Shown here: in pieces, positions 1 to 5,683 of the stretch
Layout of the letters: every line of letters begins with the position of its first letter
How positions within the stretch are numbered: the stretch's first letter is position 1
Source: Bacteroidota bacterium
Lineage (GTDB): Bacteria; Bacteroidota; Bacteroidia; Chitinophagales; Chitinophagaceae
Assembly: GCA_023423285.1 (NCBI GenBank)
Contig: JAFAFV010000178.1
Location: 1-5,857 of the forward strand
Direction: 5' to 3'
DNA length: 5,857 bases
Translations under genes and position numbers: made by a program
Notes under the pieces: generated by a model
The model's input: only the letters and a program-made list of their open reading frames with translations
What the model was told of the DNA's origin: nothing
Database searches by the model: none

Positions 1-1079
1 CACAAACCGCTATGACGTTTTATACACTGGCAGGTTTTGGTGTTAATACCTTTAGCCCAAGAGTTGATTTGCAGGCTCAACCTTCTGTAGCCTACAACGG
101 AACTAATAGGTCAGATGTTCTTAAAAATTACAGAGATGCATTGAAAGGATCTGATTATTCAGAGCGTATCAACGATAGGAGTATTGATTCATGGTCAACC
201 GTTTTTGCTGGATACATTAAGCCTTCCATTTCTTTAGGTGCAGGTATAGCATTCAGGCTTAACGACAGGGTGAACTTAGCGTTAGAAGATAGAGCTATTT
301 TTGTTGCCAGCGACTGGATCGACGGCGTTCTTCCTCCTTACTATGGTAACCAAGGTAAAGATTGGTTCAATTATGCTACTTTAGGCCTTAACTTTAATTT
401 AGGCAGCAAAGCAAAAAGAGTTGAGCCTTTATACTGGCTGAACCCATTAAACTATGCTTACAGCGAACTGCGTCGTGTACCTGAGATCATCCTTCCAGAT
501 GCGGATGGTGATGGTGTAACTGACCAATTTGACCAGGAGCAAACTCCAGCAGGTTGCCCGGTTGATACTCATGGTGTAAGCCGCGATACTGACGGTGACG
601 GTGTTCCTGACTGCCGCGATAAAGAATTGATCACCCCTACTTATTGCCAGCCTGTTGATGCGGATGGTGTAGGTAAATGTCCTTGCCCAGAGGGTTGCGG
701 ACCTGTAGCGAGCGAGTGTTCTACTGCATTAGGTGCATTACCAAGCGTATCTTTCGCAGCTAATTCAAATAATCTTTCTTCTGATGCACAAGCGGCTTTG
801 GCTTCTGTAGCTGCAAGAATGAGAGCAAACCCAACTTGTAAAGTTGTTGTAGTTGGTTACTGCTCTGCTACTAAAAGACAACAGCAATTAAGCTGGGATC
901 ATGTAAACAAAGTGATTTCACATTTAGTAGAAAGAGAAGGTATCAGTGGAGACAGATTCATATTCTCTTCCGGCCAGGAAGGTGGTGATTGCAACACTGT
1001 AGATTTACGTGCTGCAGCTCCAGGTGAAGATGGACCAAATACTGTGGCTCCTCCTCATCCTAACCTTCGCAAAAGATAA
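1..1079 (+). CDS. OmpA-family outer-membrane protein with TSP3 repeats (5' partial)
   Basis: This is the C-terminal part of an outer-membrane/periplasmic envelope protein. The frame stays open to the left edge (Gln-Thr-Ala is read before the first ATG at 12), and no signal peptide follows that ATG, so the true start lies outside the window. Residues below count from the ATG at 12. Residues 1-132 alternate in a beta-barrel-like way and end in LGLNFNLG, like the last strand of a barrel. Calcium-binding type-3 thrombospondin repeats follow at 163-171 and 192-200, with a degenerate one near 216. A cysteine-rich stretch contains CPCPEGC (224-229 region). An OmpA-like domain spans about 244-333, with FAANSNNLSSDAQAAL at its start. 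The usual peptidoglycan-contact Asp and Arg are replaced by Ser285 and His297. The role is inferred to be envelope integrity. The gene ends at a strong terminator and is convergent to the next gene. The family call is firm; ligand binding is doubtful. Confidence 0.85.
   Translation, partial: QTAMTFYTLAGFGVNTFSPRVDLQAQPSVAYNGTNRSDVLKNYRDALKGSDYSERINDRSIDSWSTVFAGYIKPSISLGAGIAFRLNDRVNLALEDRAIFVASDWIDGVLPPYYGNQGKDWFNYATLGLNFNLGSKAKRVEPLYWLNPLNYAYSELRRVPEIILPDADGDGVTDQFDQEQTPAGCPVDTHGVSRDTDGDGVPDCRDKELITPTYCQPVDADGVGKCPCPEGCGPVASECSTALGALPSVSFAANSNNLSSDAQAALASVAARMRANPTCKVVVVGYCSATKRQQQLSWDHVNKVISHLVEREGISGDRFIFSSGQEGGDCNTVDLRAAAPGEDGPNTVAPPHPNLRKR
498..674 (+). repeat. TSP3-type calcium-binding repeats in the OmpA-family gene
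   Basis: Two clear copies of a DxDGDGVxD motif are encoded at 498-524 (DADGDGVTD) and 585-611 (DTDGDGVPD). A shortened copy, DADGVG, lies at 657-674. The DNA is also similar between copies (gatggtgatggtgt versus gacggtgacggtgt). In this family such repeats bind calcium and form a rigid linker between the outer-membrane barrel and the OmpA domain. Here the linker is interleaved with several cysteines, which could form disulfides in the periplasm. Confidence 0.75.
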
Positions 1080-1103
1080 TTAAACTTTTTGCTATAACAA
1101 TAT

Positions 1104-1132
1104 AAACCCTTCCCATTTGGGAAGGGTTTTTT
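1104..1132 (+). terminator. Rho-independent terminator after the OmpA-family gene
   Basis: A perfect 11-bp stem (1104-1114 with 1119-1129) closes a 4-base ATTT loop and is followed by T, giving a run of six T at 1127-1132. It starts 25 bases after the OmpA-family stop codon. The T run favours termination of the rightward transcript. On the other strand the stem is flanked by TTTATA, so it may also act weakly on the convergent rluD-like transcript, whose stop codon is only about 40 bases away. Confidence 0.88.
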
Positions 1133-1173
1133 CATTGGAGGTTTTCTATATAAGATTAATGATTCTCAGCATT

Positions 1174-2220
1174 TTACCTTGACTTCGCATATCTTCTCCA
1201 TTTATCACTCACATTTTCAATGTCGGCTGGTAATGCACTCTCAAAAAATATTTCTTTTCCGGTACCGGGATGAATAAAGCCCAGAGTCTTGGCATGGAGC
1301 GCTTGCCTGGGGCATAATGCAAAACAATTTTCTACAAATTGCTTGTATTTAGTATATACAGTTCCTTTTACAATTTTATCTCCACCATAAAAATCATCAT
1401 TAAATAAAGGGTGGCCAATATGCTTCATGTGAACACGTATCTGATGTGTTCGCCCCGTTTCCAGAACACACTCTACAAGTGTTACATATCCAAACCGCTC
1501 TAAAACTTTATAATGGGTAATAGCATCTTTTCCATGATCACCATCAGGGTATGCTTCAAATAATTTACGATACCGAAGGTTTCGGCCCACATGCGCGATA
1601 ATTGTTCCCTCATCCTTTTCCATATCTCCCCAGGCAAGAGCCACATATTGACGTATTACTGTGTGGTCGAAGAATTGTTTTGCTAAATGCCGCATGGCCG
1701 CAGGTGTTTTAGCTAAAACCAGCAAGCCACTTGTATTTTTATCAATACGGTGCACCAGCCCAAAGCGCGGAAGCGTTTCTTCTTTAATGGCTGCATTTCG
1801 TTGTTGCAGGTAATAGGCAACACCATTAAGCAGCGTGCCGGAATAATTTCCACTGCCCGGGTGAACTACAAGCCCAGCAGGTTTATTGATAATTATGATT
1901 TCCTCATCTTCATGAACAATATCCAGAGGGATGTTTTCTGCAACCACATCACTTTGATCAGGCGTAGTATCAGTAAAAACAACTATTTCCTGCACACCTT
2001 TCACCTTATAATTCGGTTTAACAGATTTGCCATCAACCCATACCATATTATTATGTATCGCCTGCTGAATTTTATTGCGCGTTGCGCCCTCAATTCTGTT
2101 CATCAGGTATTTGTCAATACGGTACGGTTCCTGTCCTTTGTCTGTTTTATACACAAATTTTTCGTACAGTTCATCGCTCTGTTCGCTCTGCAAATCGTCT
2201 ATTTCTTCATTGTCCATCAT
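1174..2220 (-). CDS. rluD: RluA/RluD-family 23S rRNA pseudouridine synthase
   Basis: The cytoplasmic enzyme isomerises uridine to pseudouridine in RNA; the RluD subgroup acts on helix 69 of 23S rRNA. The 348-residue protein has an acidic N-terminal tail (1-25), an S4 RNA-binding domain (about 33-80), then the pseudouridine synthase fold. Visible motifs are NKPAGLVVHPG (112-122), the catalytic HRIDKNTSG (157-165, nucleophile Asp160), GRTHQIRVHM (256-265) and RQALHAKTLGFIHP (305-318). Length is slightly above E. coli RluD (about 326), mostly because of the N-terminal tail. Translation starts at one of two adjacent ATG codons (2220 or 2217); no Shine-Dalgarno is seen. It is convergent to the OmpA-family gene and divergent from lipB. 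An RluD role is more likely than RluA or RluC because of the S4 domain and HRxDxxTSG context, but the target site is inferred. Confidence 0.9.
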   Translation of the reverse strand: MMDNEEIDDLQSEQSDELYEKFVYKTDKGQEPYRIDKYLMNRIEGATRNKIQQAIHNNMVWVDGKSVKPNYKVKGVQEIVVFTDTTPDQSDVVAENIPLDIVHEDEEIIIINKPAGLVVHPGSGNYSGTLLNGVAYYLQQRNAAIKEETLPRFGLVHRIDKNTSGLLVLAKTPAAMRHLAKQFFDHTVIRQYVALAWGDMEKDEGTIIAHVGRNLRYRKLFEAYPDGDHGKDAITHYKVLERFGYVTLVECVLETGRTHQIRVHMKHIGHPLFNDDFYGGDKIVKGTVYTKYKQFVENCFALCPRQALHAKTLGFIHPGTGKEIFFESALPADIENVSDKWRRYAKSR

Positions 2221-2235
2221 AGCTTATAATTTATG

Positions 2236-2243
2236 CAAATGTA
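2236..2243 (-). promoter_or_regulatory. Putative -7 element for the rluD-like gene
   Basis: On the minus strand TACATTTG matches the Bacteroidota -7 consensus TAnnTTTG. It ends 15 bases before the start codon at 2220, which predicts a leader of only about 8-11 bases. No good TTTG/TTG -33 element sits at the expected 19-base spacing, so the call rests on the -7 box alone. Confidence 0.45.
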
Positions 2244-2289
2244 TTTGTATTTGCTTTTTTGAATTGGTATTTGTTTGCTTCGCGATGTT

Positions 2290-2297
2290 TACTTTTG
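2290..2297 (+). promoter_or_regulatory. Putative -7 element for lipB
   Basis: TACTTTTG matches TAnnTTTG and lies just 6 bases before the lipB ATG at 2304, so transcription would begin at or next to the start codon. Possible -33 elements are TTG at 2264-2266 (23-base spacing) or TTTG at 2270-2273 (16-base spacing); neither is ideal. The element also argues against a start at the in-frame ATG at 2259, which would lie upstream of the promoter box. Confidence 0.45.
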
Positions 2298-2303
2298 CTT
2301 ATA

Positions 2304-3029
2304 ATGGATCAACAAGTTGTTTTTAGGGATTTAGGTGTTATGCGTTACAAAGAAGCCTGGGATTACCAGGAGAGCGTTCTGCAAAGAACTGTTGCGTTAA
2401 AAGCGGCCATCAGGGAAGCTGCAGATCTGCATCAGGATGTGGCGCAATTGCCCCAAACGGAGCATTACTTGTTATTTGTTCAGCATCCGCATGTTTATAC
2501 TTTAGGCAAAAGCGGAAGTATTACCAATGTTTTATTAAGTAAAGAAAATCTTGTAAAAAAGGGCATTGATTTCTTTCGAATTAACAGGGGTGGAGATATT
2601 ACTTACCACGGGCCGGGACAAATTGTAGGCTACCCGATATTTGACCTTGAAAAATTTTACACCGATATAGGCAAATACCTCCGAAATATTGAAGAAGTAG
2701 TGATTTTAACACTTGCCGAATATGGCATTAAAGGTGAGCGTTCAAAAGGGGAAACAGGCGTGTGGATTGAACCGCATAAGCCCGGGAAGGAACGAAAAAT
2801 TTGTGCTATAGGTGTACGCACCAGCAGATGGGTGACCATGCATGGCTTTGCATTAAATGTTAATACAGATTTGGATTACTTTAATTTTATAATTCCATGC
2901 GGTATACAAAATAAACAGGTAACCTCGCTACAGAAAGAATTGGGCAGGCAGGTGGGCATGGAAGCAGTAAAGGAGAAACTAAAAACAAATTTTGAAAAAG
3001 TTTTCGACATCAGGCTGCAGGATGCTTAA
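2304..3029 (+). CDS. lipB: Octanoyltransferase LipB (lipoate biosynthesis)
   Basis: LipB moves octanoate from octanoyl-ACP to the lipoyl domains of 2-oxoacid dehydrogenases and the glycine cleavage H protein; LipA then inserts sulfur. It acts in the cytoplasm. With the start at 2304 the protein has 241 residues. Motifs are RGGDITYHGPGQ (95-106, His102), YPIFDL, KICAIGVR around the active-site Lys165, the MHGFALNV segment (179-186), and PCGI with the acyl-acceptor Cys199. An in-frame ATG at 2259 would add 15 hydrophobic residues that fit no LipB, whereas VVFRDLG...YKEAWDYQE right after the 2304 ATG is the usual N-terminus, so 2304 was chosen. There is no Shine-Dalgarno. The stop codon overlaps that of the convergent downstream gene. 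lipA is not in the window. Confidence 0.94.
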   Translation: MDQQVVFRDLGVMRYKEAWDYQESVLQRTVALKAAIREAADLHQDVAQLPQTEHYLLFVQHPHVYTLGKSGSITNVLLSKENLVKKGIDFFRINRGGDITYHGPGQIVGYPIFDLEKFYTDIGKYLRNIEEVVILTLAEYGIKGERSKGETGVWIEPHKPGKERKICAIGVRTSRWVTMHGFALNVNTDLDYFNFIIPCGIQNKQVTSLQKELGRQVGMEAVKEKLKTNFEKVFDIRLQDA

Positions 3030-3703
3030 AATTCTTTAGGCAAAAAAAGTTTGTGCTTTTCTATTATTTTTCCATCAGCATACAGCTCAAAGTTCACATA
3101 TCCTGCCGAGCCAAAATACGACCTGTCTAACTTAAATCTTTTTTCCTTCAGATCTTTCATCTCAAATAAAGGCTGGTTGTATTCTGTAAGAAATTTGATG
3201 TGGTATTTACGGTTATCAAATGGCAATTCCACGCGAACGTAGCGGTCTGGCGATGTAAAAATATATCTTGAAGCAACAAATCCTGCAGGTAAAAAATTGG
3301 TATTTATGTTGGCGGCTGTACTGGCTGGCTGGCTATTGCTTGAATAGGCGCCTGCCAGGCCAAGGCTGTCTACAGCAGGTTGTTTTACCGGCGTAGTAAA
3401 AAACTTACCGCCATCCTGCATTACAAATATCCGGTAAAACATACTATCATGCGGAGCCTGGATATCAGACACACCATTTTGCATAATGGTAGGATCTGGC
3501 ATAGAGGCAATGGTTTTAAAAAAGTTATTTTTGTCATGAGAGCGTTGAATGCTTATCTGCTTAATATCTTTTAAATTATGCGTCCATGAAATTACCACGC
3601 GACCACCACCAACCTTATACACAGAAAAATCAGGTAATTCTTCTTGTGCATAACCAATCATTGAGAAAAAAATTACAGCGAAAAGTATTATAGCCTGTTT
3701 CAT
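3026..3703 (-). CDS. Exported protein of unknown function, FN3-like N-terminal domain
   Basis: I do not recognise a characterised family. The 225-residue protein starts with a signal peptide: MKQ, a hydrophobic core at about 4-17, then GYAQ near 17-20 before the mature EELPDFSV. Residues about 25-108 look like a fibronectin-III-type beta sandwich: VVISWTH (36-42), ISIQRSHD (50-57), and DSMFYRIFV (86-94), the pattern of a last-strand tyrosine. A Ser/Ala/Asn-rich linker follows (about 109-138), then a second beta-rich region to the end (about 145-225; YVRVELP, FELYADGK, EKHKLFLP). A periplasmic or surface location is inferred. The ATG at 3703 is preferred over an in-frame TTG at 3727 because the signal peptide begins there and AGGTGAG sits 6 bases upstream. 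The gene lies 48 bases after the PLP-enzyme gene on the same strand, with its own -7 box between, and its stop overlaps that of lipB. Confidence 0.75.
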   Translation of the reverse strand: MKQAIILFAVIFFSMIGYAQEELPDFSVYKVGGGRVVISWTHNLKDIKQISIQRSHDKNNFFKTIASMPDPTIMQNGVSDIQAPHDSMFYRIFVMQDGGKFFTTPVKQPAVDSLGLAGAYSSNSQPASTAANINTNFLPAGFVASRYIFTSPDRYVRVELPFDNRKYHIKFLTEYNQPLFEMKDLKEKRFKLDRSYFGSAGYVNFELYADGKIIEKHKLFLPKEF

Positions 3704-3709
3704 AAAAAT

Positions 3710-3716
3710 CTCACCT
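3710..3716 (-). promoter_or_regulatory. Shine-Dalgarno site deciding the start at 3703
   Basis: On the minus strand AGGTGAG lies 6 bases before the ATG at 3703. AGGTGA is complementary to the 16S rRNA anti-Shine-Dalgarno end. It is notable because the other starts in the window lack such a site, and it supports 3703 over the in-frame TTG at 3727, inside whose coding stretch it would fall. Confidence 0.6.
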
Positions 3717-3724
3717 GTGAGTAA

Positions 3725-3732
3725 CAAAGATA
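3725..3732 (-). promoter_or_regulatory. Putative -7 element for the exported-protein gene
   Basis: On the minus strand TATCTTTG matches TAnnTTTG. Transcription would start near 3718-3720, leaving a short leader that still contains the Shine-Dalgarno site and the ATG at 3703. No clear -33 TTTG is seen. If active, the gene can be expressed independently of the PLP-enzyme gene upstream. Confidence 0.45.
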
Positions 3733-3751
3733 GGGGAGTACTACCTATTTG

Positions 3752-4630
3752 TTAAAATATTAACGTTCCTTTTGGGAGAGAGCGGTTGCCCTGAAGCCCA
3801 CCGCAATGTATAATGAGGACATTACTATTAGCAGGGAAAATATTCTTTCCTGTGAGTACATGTACAGCATAAAACAACTTTGCCGAGTATACAAAATCAG
3901 TGGGCACACCCGCTTGATCATAAAGCAAATTCATAAAATCAATCAGGTCTGTATTAAATTTTGCATAGCCACCAAAATGATAATCATGATTCATATTTAC
4001 GTGTTCATTATCATTCAATAAAAGTTGCCTCACTTCCTGCTCAAGCGCATTATTATTTTTTAAAACACTGATGCCCATCACTGATGCGGTTTCTTTTTTA
4101 CTATTGATTAATCCTGCCATCATAGTACCACTGCCTACCGCGCAACATAGTGTGTTGAATTTATTTTTATCATATTGCAGTGTAGCCACTCCTGCAGCAC
4201 CCAGCGCTCCGTAACCACCTTCGGGTATACAATAATAGCCGGAAGCATTCAGTTGTTGCGGAAGTTTCTTCTCTTTATAATCCTGCCGGGAAATAAAAAA
4301 TAATTGCATACCGTAACTTACAGCATCTCGTAAAGTATGGCTGTATTGCTTGGGTTCTTCTCCACGAATAACGCCAATACATTCTAGTCCATATTGTTGG
4401 CAGGCAAATGCCGTTGCTACAATGTGATTAGAATAGGCGCCGCCAAAAGTAACTATCGCATTAGCGTTTTGCGCCAGCGCTTCTTTCAAATAAAATTTTA
4501 ATTTGAACCATTTATTACCACTCACTACGGGATGAATTTTATCTGTACGCAGCGCATACACATTGATATTATTGCGGCATAGAAAATCAATTCTATCAGT
4601 AGTAATCAATTCTTCATTAATTAACATCAT
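3752..4630 (-). CDS. PLP-dependent D-cysteine desulfhydrase/ACC deaminase-family enzyme
   Basis: This is a fold-type II PLP enzyme (tryptophan synthase beta superfamily), cytoplasmic. Family members degrade D-cysteine to pyruvate, H2S and ammonia, or open 1-aminocyclopropane-1-carboxylate; the substrate here is unknown. In the 292-residue protein, SGNKWFKLKF (37-46) carries the PLP lysine Lys40. GGAYSNHIV (63-71) corresponds to the family QSNHxR site, AVGSGTMMAGL (164-174) is the phosphate cup, IPEGGYGALG (135-144) is conserved, and HCGGLQG (275-281) replaces the usual HTGG. The active-site Tyr appears as Tyr248 in VYSAK. The position that is Glu295 in true ACC deaminases is Ser249, and His69 replaces the deaminase Gln, so ACC deaminase is unlikely. 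It is about 35-45 residues shorter than typical members. Two adjacent ATGs begin the frame (4630, 4627). Upstream only a weak TAAATTAG box (4646-4653, minus strand) is seen. Confidence 0.83.
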   Translation of the reverse strand: MMLINEELITTDRIDFLCRNNINVYALRTDKIHPVVSGNKWFKLKFYLKEALAQNANAIVTFGGAYSNHIVATAFACQQYGLECIGVIRGEEPKQYSHTLRDAVSYGMQLFFISRQDYKEKKLPQQLNASGYYCIPEGGYGALGAAGVATLQYDKNKFNTLCCAVGSGTMMAGLINSKKETASVMGISVLKNNNALEQEVRQLLLNDNEHVNMNHDYHFGGYAKFNTDLIDFMNLLYDQAGVPTDFVYSAKLFYAVHVLTGKNIFPANSNVLIIHCGGLQGNRSLPKGTLIF

Positions 4631-4634
4631 ACTT

Positions 4635-4664
4635 TTTGAAGTTGGCTAATTTAGTTTATTTTTG
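4635..4664 (+). promoter_or_regulatory. Near-consensus Bacteroidota promoter for the nucleotidyltransferase gene
   Basis: TTTG at 4635-4638 and TATTTTTG at 4657-4664 are separated by 18 bases, very close to the Bacteroidota housekeeping consensus TTTG-N19-TAnnTTTG. The predicted transcription start is near 4670, giving a leader of about 36 bases without a Shine-Dalgarno sequence before the ATG at 4706. It is the best promoter in the window. Confidence 0.7.
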
Positions 4665-4705
4665 GGCGATTGTGAACAACAAACTCGTTATAAAAATTCA
4701 ATAAT

Positions 4706-5602
4706 ATGAAACCTACATTAGTGATATTGGCCGCGGGAATGGCCTCCAGGTATGGCAGTATGAAACAGGTGGAAGGATTTGGGCCAAGTGGCGAAACCAT
4801 AATGGATTATTCCATTGCTGACGCGATGAAGGCGGGCTTTGGTAAAGTTGTTTTTTTAATAAGAGAACAGTTTGAGGAAAATTTCAGAAATAAATTTGCC
4901 AACAAGCTGGAGGGAAAAGTGCATTACGAATTTGCTTTTCAGGAACTGGATATGTACCTGAACGGTGCACAAATACCCGAAGAAAGAACAAAGCCATGGG
5001 GAACAGGCCATGCCGTGCTTTGCAGCCGTAGTAAAGTAAATGAACCCTTTGCCGTAATTAATGCAGATGATTTTTATGGCTATGATGCTTTTAAAAAAGC
5101 AGCAGATTTTTTGATTCATGAATGCAATGATAAAACCTACGCCGTAATTGGTTACGACCTGATGAAAACGCTAAGCGTGCATGGTACTGTAAACCGTGGT
5201 GTTTGCACATTGGATGAGAAAGGAAACCTGGCAGGTGTGGTAGAGCGTATTGGCATTGGCCTGAAGGACGATAAAGTAACTGTGGATGATGGACTGGAAC
5301 CAAAAGAATTAAAGCGCAGTGATGTGGTATCCATGAACTTTTGGTGTTTTCATCCTTCAGTATATGATTTGTATGAAAAAGATTTTAAAGCATTCATCAA
5401 TAAAAACATTGCAGTGCCTAAAGCCGAATTTTTGATACCGGAAGTGGTAGATAATTTTATTAAAGATGGTGGCGTGGTAAAAGTAATTCCTACAACTGCG
5501 CAGTGGTTTGGTGTAACGTATAAGGAAGATGCGCCTGCCGTGCAAAAAAGCCTGAACGACCTTATTGATGCCGGCGAATACCCTCAAAGTCTTTGGGGAT
5601 GA
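4706..5602 (+). CDS. Sugar-phosphate nucleotidyltransferase family protein
   Basis: The family transfers an NMP from an NTP to a sugar 1-phosphate, giving an NDP-sugar and pyrophosphate in the cytoplasm; the sugar is not known here. The 298-residue protein starts with a Rossmann-like strand and the nucleotide loop LAAGMASRYGSMKQ (8-21), a variant of LAAGxGxRxxxxxxK in which the second Gly is Ala13. GPSGETIMDYSI (26-37) stands where other members have GKPLIEY. PWGTGHA (97-103) fits the base/sugar-binding segment, and NADDFYG (119-125) holds the metal-binding Asp. NRGVC (163-167) and WFGVTYKED (267-275) follow, the last typical of the C-terminal part. The length matches single-domain members. 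ATG at 4706 is the first codon that gives a complete N-terminal strand. It has its own promoter and a terminator at 5623-5648. A partner sugar kinase is often nearby in this phylum but is not in this window. Confidence 0.85.
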   Translation: MKPTLVILAAGMASRYGSMKQVEGFGPSGETIMDYSIADAMKAGFGKVVFLIREQFEENFRNKFANKLEGKVHYEFAFQELDMYLNGAQIPEERTKPWGTGHAVLCSRSKVNEPFAVINADDFYGYDAFKKAADFLIHECNDKTYAVIGYDLMKTLSVHGTVNRGVCTLDEKGNLAGVVERIGIGLKDDKVTVDDGLEPKELKRSDVVSMNFWCFHPSVYDLYEKDFKAFINKNIAVPKAEFLIPEVVDNFIKDGGVVKVIPTTAQWFGVTYKEDAPAVQKSLNDLIDAGEYPQSLWG

Positions 5603-5622
5603 AAATTTTTATAGTAAAATTT

Positions 5623-5648
5623 AAGCCTGCATTATCGCAGGCTTTTTT
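5623..5648 (+). terminator. Rho-independent terminator after the nucleotidyltransferase gene
   Basis: An 8-bp perfect stem, AAGCCTGC (5623-5630) with GCAGGCTT (5637-5644), has a 6-base loop and runs into a stretch of six T (5643-5648). It begins 21 bases after the stop codon at 5602. It fits termination of rightward transcription. Confidence 0.82.
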
Positions 5649-5650
5649 AT

Positions 5651-5677
5651 AAAAACTGATATAACTTCAGTTTTTTT
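5651..5677 (-). terminator. Second hairpin, probable terminator of the bshC transcript
   Basis: AAAAACTGA (5651-5659) pairs with TCAGTTTTT (5667-5675) around a 7-base loop. The stem has A runs on one side and T runs on the other, so it can form a U-tailed hairpin on either strand. It lies 7 bases past the leftward bshC stop codon and only two bases from the previous hairpin. The core is short and AT-rich, so it is weaker than the neighbouring terminator. Confidence 0.55.
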
Positions 5678-5683
5678 AATAAA

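Noticed and set aside
1750..2229. A 159-codon open frame on the plus strand opposite the rluD-like gene
   Set aside because: It lies wholly antisense to a gene with intact catalytic motifs, its translation is an Ile/Phe-rich composition without domain features, and no promoter or ribosome site precedes it.
2259..2303. Upstream in-frame ATG that would lengthen LipB by 15 residues
   Set aside because: The added residues are hydrophobic and unlike any LipB N-terminus, and the -7 promoter element lies downstream of this ATG.
3704..3727. TTG start adding eight residues to the exported protein
   Set aside because: It would place LLTGEIF before a well-formed signal peptide and put the Shine-Dalgarno site inside the coding region and the -7 box against the start codon.
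4646..4653. TAAATTAG on the minus strand as a promoter for the PLP-enzyme gene
   Set aside because: It has one mismatch to TAnnTTTG and no TTTG at suitable spacing, so it was mentioned only in the gene entry and not listed as a feature.
4856..5587. Several minus-strand open frames (60-87 codons) opposite the nucleotidyltransferase gene
   Set aside because: They overlap each other and a gene with clear family motifs; their sequences show no domain, signal peptide or start signals.
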